Below, piece after piece: positions 59,199 through 64,000 of a stretch of 64,000 nucleotides of DNA; position 1 is the stretch's first letter, and every line of letters begins with the position of its first letter. The stretch is taken from NCBI GenBank assembly GCA_016191815.1, contig JACPVI010000053.1, positions 62,001 through 126,000 of the forward strand, given 5' to 3'. The position numbers were made by a program, and so were the translations under genes. Source of the DNA: Myxococcales bacterium. Lineage in GTDB: Bacteria > Myxococcota > Myxococcia > Myxococcales > Myxococcaceae. The notes under the pieces are model-generated. The model ran no database searches. It was not told the origin of the DNA and saw only the letters and a list, made by a program, of their open reading frames with translations.

Positions 59199-61787
59199 TC
59201 AGCGCCGCCGGCGCCGCATGAGCCCGAGCGCACCTAGAGTGCCGAGCAGGGCCAAGCTCCCGCCGGCGACGGTGCAGCCCGCTGCCGCCCCCGGCAGTGC
59301 GGAGGCGCCTGCCTGCTCCGGCCGCGAGGAGATCGCCGTCATTCCGTAGGCCGCCTCGCCGACATTGCCCGCCTCGTCCTTGACGCGAACCGCGACTCCG
59401 CCGGCCAGCTCGATCGCCTCGAGGTCGATCAGCCGGGGCGGGCCGAAGAGCCCGAACTCGCCGCCGCCGACCCGGTACGCGTACTGGAGCGCCAAGGGAG
59501 CGGACACCACGTCCTGCGCATTCACCTCGATCAGGCCGGCCGCCCGGTCCACCCGCAGCGACACCTCGGGCGGCTCCCAGTCGACCCGGAAGCCGATCGC
59601 CGCCGGCGGCGAGATTCCGTGCGGGTGCTCCGCCATCCGCGAGCGCACCTCGATCACGTGCTGCCCCTGGATGAGGAAGGCGGGATGCGTCACCTCCAGC
59701 TCGTTCTGGGCGCTCGGCGCTAGGAAGGTGGTCCACATCCCTCCATCGATCCGGTAGGCGAACTCGGGAGTGCCCTCCATCCCCAGCGAGCGGACGTCCA
59801 GCACCGCCACCGGCCAGGGTAGTGGCTCGCCGCGGAGCCGCATCCGCTCCGCGGGCGGAATCACGCTCCGCTTGAGGGTGACCAGCGTCCTCGGAGAAGT
59901 CACCGCGCACGCGGACCCCGCGGTCAAGAGCTGCGCATAGATGCCGAGGTGGTCATACGTCCCGGTGCCGACCACGTTGCCGAGACCCTTGGCCTCGTTC
60001 ACCTTGAGCTTGAAGCTGCCGAGCTGTGGCAATGCGAAGGGCTTGAGCGCTCCCGCCACCGCGGGCTCGGCGAGGCCGATCACCGCCGGGATGAGGTCCG
60101 CCAGCACCTTCGGATCCTCGGCGAGGATCTCGCTGTTCGCGGTGCGGATGTTGGTGATGAGCTGTTTGAGATCGCCGAGCGCCGGCGTGACCGATGAGCA
60201 GTTCTCGAAGATCAAGGACAGCGGCACCGAGATGTCGGCGGTGAGCGAGAACAGCCGTGCGAAGCGGTCATCGAACATCGCGTAGAAGTCGACGGTGAGG
60301 TCGGTCATGGTGACCAGGAGCAGCGGCTTCACCGGCTTCTTGGTCACCGGGTCATACGTCCCCTGCCCCACCGTCAGCTTGGGCGGAGCCGCCGGCCTGA
60401 GGACCACCATCATCGGGGCGTCCTTGCCGTCGCGGGTGGCGAGCCTGCCCAGCGACGGGAGGAACGTCTTGAACAGCCCGGTGTTGAGCATCCCCGACGA
60501 GGCGCTGGTCATGGTGACGCAGAGCGAGCCGGACTGGTGCGCGTGGTGGGTGGCCAGGTTGAGGAAGGCCGAGGAGATGCCCAGGCCCACGTGGTAGGGC
60601 CCCTTGGCCGGGTCCGCCTCCGCGTCGAAGTTGGGCGGCGTCACCGGCAAGATCGGCGGAGCCGCCAGCGGCGGCACGCAGTCCGAGGTGGTCACCGCGA
60701 CGATGCCCGCGCGGGTCCCCATGTTGATGCCCTGGTCCATCGACACCGAGCTGCCCGCGGCCACCGACAGGTCCATCTCCGCGTCGGCCGGCACTCCGAA
60801 GGAGCCCATCACCGACGCCAGCGTGAGCCGCCCTTCCGTTCCCAAGAAGCGCGGCACGCACTTGTTCGGCGGGGCGGTGTCCTTGCACACGTTGCTCTGG
60901 CAGGTGGAGGTGGCGTTCGGAAGCTGGGGACACGCCGGCTTGCCGGCCCCGCACGACTCGCAGGACTGCTTCTCGATGTTCTTGCGGATCTCTCCCTCCA
61001 GCATCGGGGACATCATCTCGAGCAAGAAGGTCTTGATCGGGTCCCAGTCACCCACGTCGCAGACGAACGAGCAGACGTAGCAGCCGCAGAGCGTGCAGCC
61101 GCACTCGTCATTGAGGCTGAGATCGTCGGGATCGAAGCACTGGGGCTTGGGCAAGGCTCCCGAAGCCCCGCACACCTTCGTCCCATCCATCTGGGCGATC
61201 TCGAAGGCGAGCAGCCTGTCCCACTTGGTGTCGATGGTGAACTTCACCACCGCCCGCATCTGATTGACCGCCGGCGTGGCCCGCGCGGTGTTGAAGTCGA
61301 TGCTGCACTTCACGCAGCTCTTGGTGAGGTAGATCTTCCCGGTGTCCACCGTCACCTGGATGGTGACGTCCACCGAGTCCGGGGGCCTTGGCAAGAGGTT
61401 GAACCCGTTGATGGTGACGTCCACGATGGCCGGCTGGTCCTTGGAGTCGCAGGTGTCGTCGTTGCGGCCGCCGCTGGGCCCGCCCTGATCGGCGATGGTC
61501 ACGCTGCCGATCACCGGCACCGACTGCTTCGCGCAGGCGAACGGGAACGACAGCTTCTGCCCCGGAGCGAACACCTCGATCAACTCCTTCCATTTGGAGT
61601 TGAGGAAGTTGATGCCGCCCGCGGAGAGCCTGATGGTGACCGCGTTGTCCGTCTTCTCCCCCGAGTATCTCCCGGTGGGGATCGGCTTCAGCCCCGAGCA
61701 CCCGGACGACGAGGAGCCCCCGCAGCCGAGGACCGCCAGCGCGGCGAGCAGTAAGATCGTTGGCTGGCGGGTTCGCGGGTTCGCCAT
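59199..61787 (-). CDS. Large lipoprotein with MYXO-CTERM-like C-terminal tail
   Basis: An 862-residue exported protein with two anchor signals. The N-terminus (MANPRTRQPTILLLAALAVLGC) has a lipobox, with the lipidated Cys at 22. The C-terminus GCTVAGGSLALLGTLGALGL followed by five Arg residues is the Cys/hydrophobic/Arg-cluster pattern of MYXO-CTERM sorting tails. The body has about 25 cysteines, a CGCTLCGCYVC cluster (about 230), SCESCGAG, and several Ig-like beta segments, including GFRVDWEPPEVSLRVDRAA near the end. Function unknown; two anchors suggest cell-surface placement. The ATG at 61787 was chosen because it starts the signal peptide. The next gene overlaps its stop closely. Confidence 0.82.
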   Translation of the reverse strand: MANPRTRQPTILLLAALAVLGCGGSSSSGCSGLKPIPTGRYSGEKTDNAVTIRLSAGGINFLNSKWKELIEVFAPGQKLSFPFACAKQSVPVIGSVTIADQGGPSGGRNDDTCDSKDQPAIVDVTINGFNLLPRPPDSVDVTIQVTVDTGKIYLTKSCVKCSIDFNTARATPAVNQMRAVVKFTIDTKWDRLLAFEIAQMDGTKVCGASGALPKPQCFDPDDLSLNDECGCTLCGCYVCSFVCDVGDWDPIKTFLLEMMSPMLEGEIRKNIEKQSCESCGAGKPACPQLPNATSTCQSNVCKDTAPPNKCVPRFLGTEGRLTLASVMGSFGVPADAEMDLSVAAGSSVSMDQGINMGTRAGIVAVTTSDCVPPLAAPPILPVTPPNFDAEADPAKGPYHVGLGISSAFLNLATHHAHQSGSLCVTMTSASSGMLNTGLFKTFLPSLGRLATRDGKDAPMMVVLRPAAPPKLTVGQGTYDPVTKKPVKPLLLVTMTDLTVDFYAMFDDRFARLFSLTADISVPLSLIFENCSSVTPALGDLKQLITNIRTANSEILAEDPKVLADLIPAVIGLAEPAVAGALKPFALPQLGSFKLKVNEAKGLGNVVGTGTYDHLGIYAQLLTAGSACAVTSPRTLVTLKRSVIPPAERMRLRGEPLPWPVAVLDVRSLGMEGTPEFAYRIDGGMWTTFLAPSAQNELEVTHPAFLIQGQHVIEVRSRMAEHPHGISPPAAIGFRVDWEPPEVSLRVDRAAGLIEVNAQDVVSAPLALQYAYRVGGGEFGLFGPPRLIDLEAIELAGGVAVRVKDEAGNVGEAAYGMTAISSRPEQAGASALPGAAAGCTVAGGSLALLGTLGALGLMRRRRR

Positions 61788-61892
61788 GCGTCGAGCCTCC
61801 GGCCGGCCTGTCGGTGAGGGGACGAGCAAGTGATTCTAGGAAGCCCCCTCGCCGCAAAGCAAAGACAACCGCCCGCGCGCTTGCGCGGTGCG

Positions 61893-62771
61893 TTAGCCGT
61901 CGAGCACCGGCAGCGCCACCGCCTCGGGCTTCACCCTTGCCGCCTCGTTCATCCTCCCCGAGCGGAAGGGCTCGAGGTCCAGCGCCACGAACACGAAGCC
62001 GCGCCGCCTCAGCAGCTCGCTGGCGCGCTGGCGGAAGGAGGGTTCGGAAAAGCGCGGGTACTCCTCGGCGGAGATCTCGATTCGCGCCACCTCGCCGTGG
62101 TGGCGGACGCGGAACGTGCGCAGCCCCAGCGCCCTAAGGTCGGCTTCCGCCCCGCCGATCTGCGAGAGCCTTTGCGCGGTGACCGCAGTGCCGTAGGGGA
62201 TGCGCGACGCCAGGCAAGGCATCGGCGGCTTGTCCCAGGTGGGCAGCCCGAGGCTCCGGGACCAGGCGCGGATCTCCTCCTTGGTGAGCCCGGCCTCGGC
62301 CAGCGGAGATCGCACCTTCCGCTCGCGAGCGGCGGTTTGGCCGGGGCGATGATCCTTCCGATCGTCGGCGTTGAAACCGTCGAGCACCGCGGAGAGCCCC
62401 AGCTCCGCCCGCTTGCTCTCGCACAGCTCGAAGAGCTCGCTCTTGCAGAAGTAGCAGCGGTCGACCGGGTTGGCTGCGTAGGAAGGGTTGTCCAGCTCCT
62501 TGGACTCGACCGTCAGGTGCCGCGCCCCGATCTGGCGCGCCAGTTCCGAGGCTGCTTGCGCCTCCTCCGCCGGAATCGATGGAGAGAGCGCCGTCAGCGC
62601 CACCGCGCGCCCCCCCAGCTCGCCGTGGGCGACCTTCAATACGAACGCCGAGTCCACCCCGCCGGAGTAGGCCACCAGCGCCGACCCGAACCGCCGGATC
62701 GCCTCGCGCATCGACTCGAGCTTGGGCCTCGAGCGCTCGCAGATCGCCGCGAGCTGTGCCTCGGTCAGCAC
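61893..62771 (-). CDS. larE: ATP-dependent sacrificial sulfur transferase LarE
   Basis: A 292-residue PP-loop enzyme of the LarE family, which donates a cysteine sulfur when making the nickel-pincer (NPN) cofactor of lactate racemase-like enzymes. The PP-loop is YSGGVDSAFVLKVA, and the conserved Cys lies in MPCLASRIPYG, the position of the sacrificial Cys of characterised LarE. ANPVDRCYFCKSELFE adds a further CxxC motif. larA, larB and larC are not in the window. It is 7 bases after cysC on the same strand. Confidence 0.92.
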   Translation of the reverse strand: MLTEAQLAAICERSRPKLESMREAIRRFGSALVAYSGGVDSAFVLKVAHGELGGRAVALTALSPSIPAEEAQAASELARQIGARHLTVESKELDNPSYAANPVDRCYFCKSELFELCESKRAELGLSAVLDGFNADDRKDHRPGQTAARERKVRSPLAEAGLTKEEIRAWSRSLGLPTWDKPPMPCLASRIPYGTAVTAQRLSQIGGAEADLRALGLRTFRVRHHGEVARIEISAEEYPRFSEPSFRQRASELLRRRGFVFVALDLEPFRSGRMNEAARVKPEAVALPVLDG

Positions 62772-62778
62772 GGTACGG

Positions 62779-63471
62779 TCAGCGCTTGCGCCGCGCCGCC
62801 ACCTTCTTCACCAGCCGCGCCGCCCGCGCCGCCGGCCGCGCCTTCCTCGCGCCCTTGGCCGGCCCCTTCATCCGCCGCGCCTTCTTCGCCAGCGGGTTGG
62901 CCTTCATCCGCTTGCCGGTGATGACCCTCAGCTCTTCCGAGGTGACGTAGGAGAGATCCAAGAGGGCCTGGAAGATCTTCCGCGCGCCCTCCTCCACCGA
63001 CTCGGTCTCCGAGTGCAGGGTCACCTCCGGGGAGGTGGGCGGCTCGTACGGCTCGGTGATCCCGATGAAGTTCGGGATCTCCCCTGAAAGCGCCTTCTTG
63101 TAGCGGCCGCTGGAGTCGCGCTGGATCAGCTTCTCGGTAGGGCAGTCGACGTAGACCTCCACGTAGCGGCCGATGATGCGGCGGTTGTCTTCCCGCACCC
63201 CCTTGTGCGGGCTGGTGGCGGCGACCAGCGCGGCGACGCCGTTGCGCGAGAGGAGGTTGGCGACGAAGCCGAGCCGGCGGACGATCATCGTCCGCTCTTC
63301 CTTCGACTCGCCCGCCCCGCGCCATAGCTCGGGACCGAGATCGTCCTCGTCCAGCACCTCCACGTGTCGCCCCACCTGCCGAAGCCGCGCGGCGACATAG
63401 GTCGCCAGCGTCGTCTTCCCGGTCCCCAACATGCCGGTCAGCCACACGGTAAATCCAGTGTTCTGGGCCAT
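62779..63471 (-). CDS. cysC: Adenylylsulfate kinase CysC with a basic tail
   Basis: A 230-residue APS kinase that makes PAPS from APS and ATP. The P-loop is LTGMLGTGKTTLATYVA; FVANLLSRNGVAALVAATSP, FIGITEPYEPPTSPEVTL and ESVEEGARKIFQALLDL match CysC. The last about 45 residues (from about 185) are Lys/Arg/Ala-rich (AKKARRMKGPAKGARKARPA), a histone-H1-like tail not found in standard CysC. No cysN, cysD or cysH is adjacent; larE follows after 7 bases. Sulfation of a cell-surface molecule or another sulfonation is the inferred end use. Confidence 0.9.
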   Translation of the reverse strand: MAQNTGFTVWLTGMLGTGKTTLATYVAARLRQVGRHVEVLDEDDLGPELWRGAGESKEERTMIVRRLGFVANLLSRNGVAALVAATSPHKGVREDNRRIIGRYVEVYVDCPTEKLIQRDSSGRYKKALSGEIPNFIGITEPYEPPTSPEVTLHSETESVEEGARKIFQALLDLSYVTSEELRVITGKRMKANPLAKKARRMKGPAKGARKARPAARAARLVKKVAARRKR

Positions 63472-63601
63472 TTACATTCGACTCCCGCGTGCTCGCTCTG
63501 GTCCACCCCGAAAAAGACCCGCCCTTATAGTCGAATTTGGCCGGCCTTGACAAATTAACGGATATCGGCAAGTCCGCGCGCTTGAAGGGGATTCGGGCGG
63601 G

Positions 63602-64000
63602 CTACAGCGGCACTGGAACCCCGCGAACCCGGAAATCCCCGTCGCGCCACCAGAATACCTTGGCATCACTAGGGATTCCGTGGTTGATCGCTACCACCAG
63701 ATAGGAAATGCCGGGCATGAGCGGCTGATCGTCAGGGGCAGCCATGGCTCGGTCCTCGGCCGAAAAGTAGGCGCCCACGTCGCAGTGTGAATGGAAGACG
63801 CTGCAGACGGTGGCACCGCGCGCGTCCGCGTCCTTGGAGACGCGAAGCCACTCCTTGGGGTCAAAGAAGTACGCCGTGCGCGAAGTGCGGGGGAAATGCT
63901 CCGGGTCCGCGGCCCGGTAGCGGTCGTAAGCGTTCTGCAGCGGCCGGACGGTGAAGTTGCCGCTGGGCTCCCTGAGAATCACGCCGCACCCTTCGTTGGG
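63602..64000 (-). CDS. JAMM/MPN-domain metalloprotease, truncated by window end
   Basis: The 3' part of a JAMM (Mov34/PAD-1-type) metalloprotease; the frame runs off the window edge at 64000. The zinc site HSHCDVGAYFSAED gives the complete HxHx7SxxD motif, and NEGCG at the window edge supplies the upstream catalytic Glu (NEGCGVILRE). Bacterial relatives (Mec+/ThiS-MoaD processing) cleave the tails of small sulfur carriers. cysC and larE are nearby, but no ThiS/MoaD gene is visible. A GTG at 63982 could look like a start, but the motif shows the gene continues. Confidence 0.88.
   Translation of the reverse strand, partial: PNEGCGVILREPSGNFTVRPLQNAYDRYRAADPEHFPRTSRTAYFFDPKEWLRVSKDADARGATVCSVFHSHCDVGAYFSAEDRAMAAPDDQPLMPGISYLVVAINHGIPSDAKVFWWRDGDFRVRGVPVPL

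Overview
The window is strongly GC-rich, densely coding chromosomal DNA. It looks like a member of the Myxococcota (the former delta-proteobacterial myxobacteria). The evidence is two Hanks-type Ser/Thr kinases (one with a PEGA tail), a sigma-54 activator, several very Cys- and Gly-rich lipoproteins, a protein ending in a MYXO-CTERM-like Cys/TM/Arg tail, a GYF_2 plus AgmX/PglI-type TonB-like protein, and many GTG/TTG starts. I see no rRNA, tRNA, CRISPR, prophage or transposase gene. The window begins in an intergenic stretch and ends inside a JAMM-domain gene.

Layout. 0.2-6.8 kb: an exported 15-residue-repeat protein, a SAF-domain membrane protein, the heat-shock sigma factor RpoH, an NTT-type carrier fused to HEAT repeats and bracketed by two copies of an interspersed repeat, and a Ser/Thr kinase. 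6.9-15.3 kb (plus strand): a MopE-like Cys/Gly-rich lipoprotein, a lone cyclic-nucleotide-binding protein, an OPT transporter, a HEAT protein and a degenerate HD-GYP-like protein. 15.3-24.7 kb (minus strand): an RluD-family pseudouridine synthase with an odd start, a small conserved protein, a J-like/RodZ-HTH protein, two Cys-rich lipoproteins (one a run of about 13 cystine-knot-like modules), an HNH nuclease, SelA and a lytic transglycosylase. 24.8-32.2 kb: a membrane histidine kinase, two small exported proteins, a PEGA kinase, a zinc metallopeptidase and an ATP-grasp ligase.

32.3-37.5 kb holds a divergent inositol-catabolism locus: iolB-iolG-sirtuin on the minus strand and iolC-DUF2090-PH-like membrane protein on the plus strand. 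37.7-40.4 kb is a housekeeping operon accA-hisC-cmk. 41.3-50 kb carries a two-headed ArsA/Get3-type ATPase, a pseudo-histidine kinase with an NtrC-type regulator, a dCMP deaminase, a trypsin-like protease and PrkA. 50-58.4 kb holds another Cys-rich lipoprotein, a lidless Hsp70, ClpX, a TonB-like protein and TruA. 58.4-64 kb has a small RHH protein, a putative barrel protein, a large lipoprotein with a MYXO-CTERM-like tail, LarE, a CysC with a basic tail, and the truncated JAMM protease.

The genes combine housekeeping functions (RpoH, ClpX, TruA, Cmk, HisC, AccA, RluD), sugar catabolism (iol) and lineage-typical cell-envelope and signalling genes. The most unusual items are the cystine-knot-like tandem lipoprotein, the metallopeptidase/ATP-grasp pair, the repeat-bracketed NTT-HEAT gene, the lipoprotein with two competing anchor signals, and the RluD-type gene whose S4 domain lies upstream of its first ordinary start codon. 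All functional statements rest on motif recognition by eye; no database search was run.
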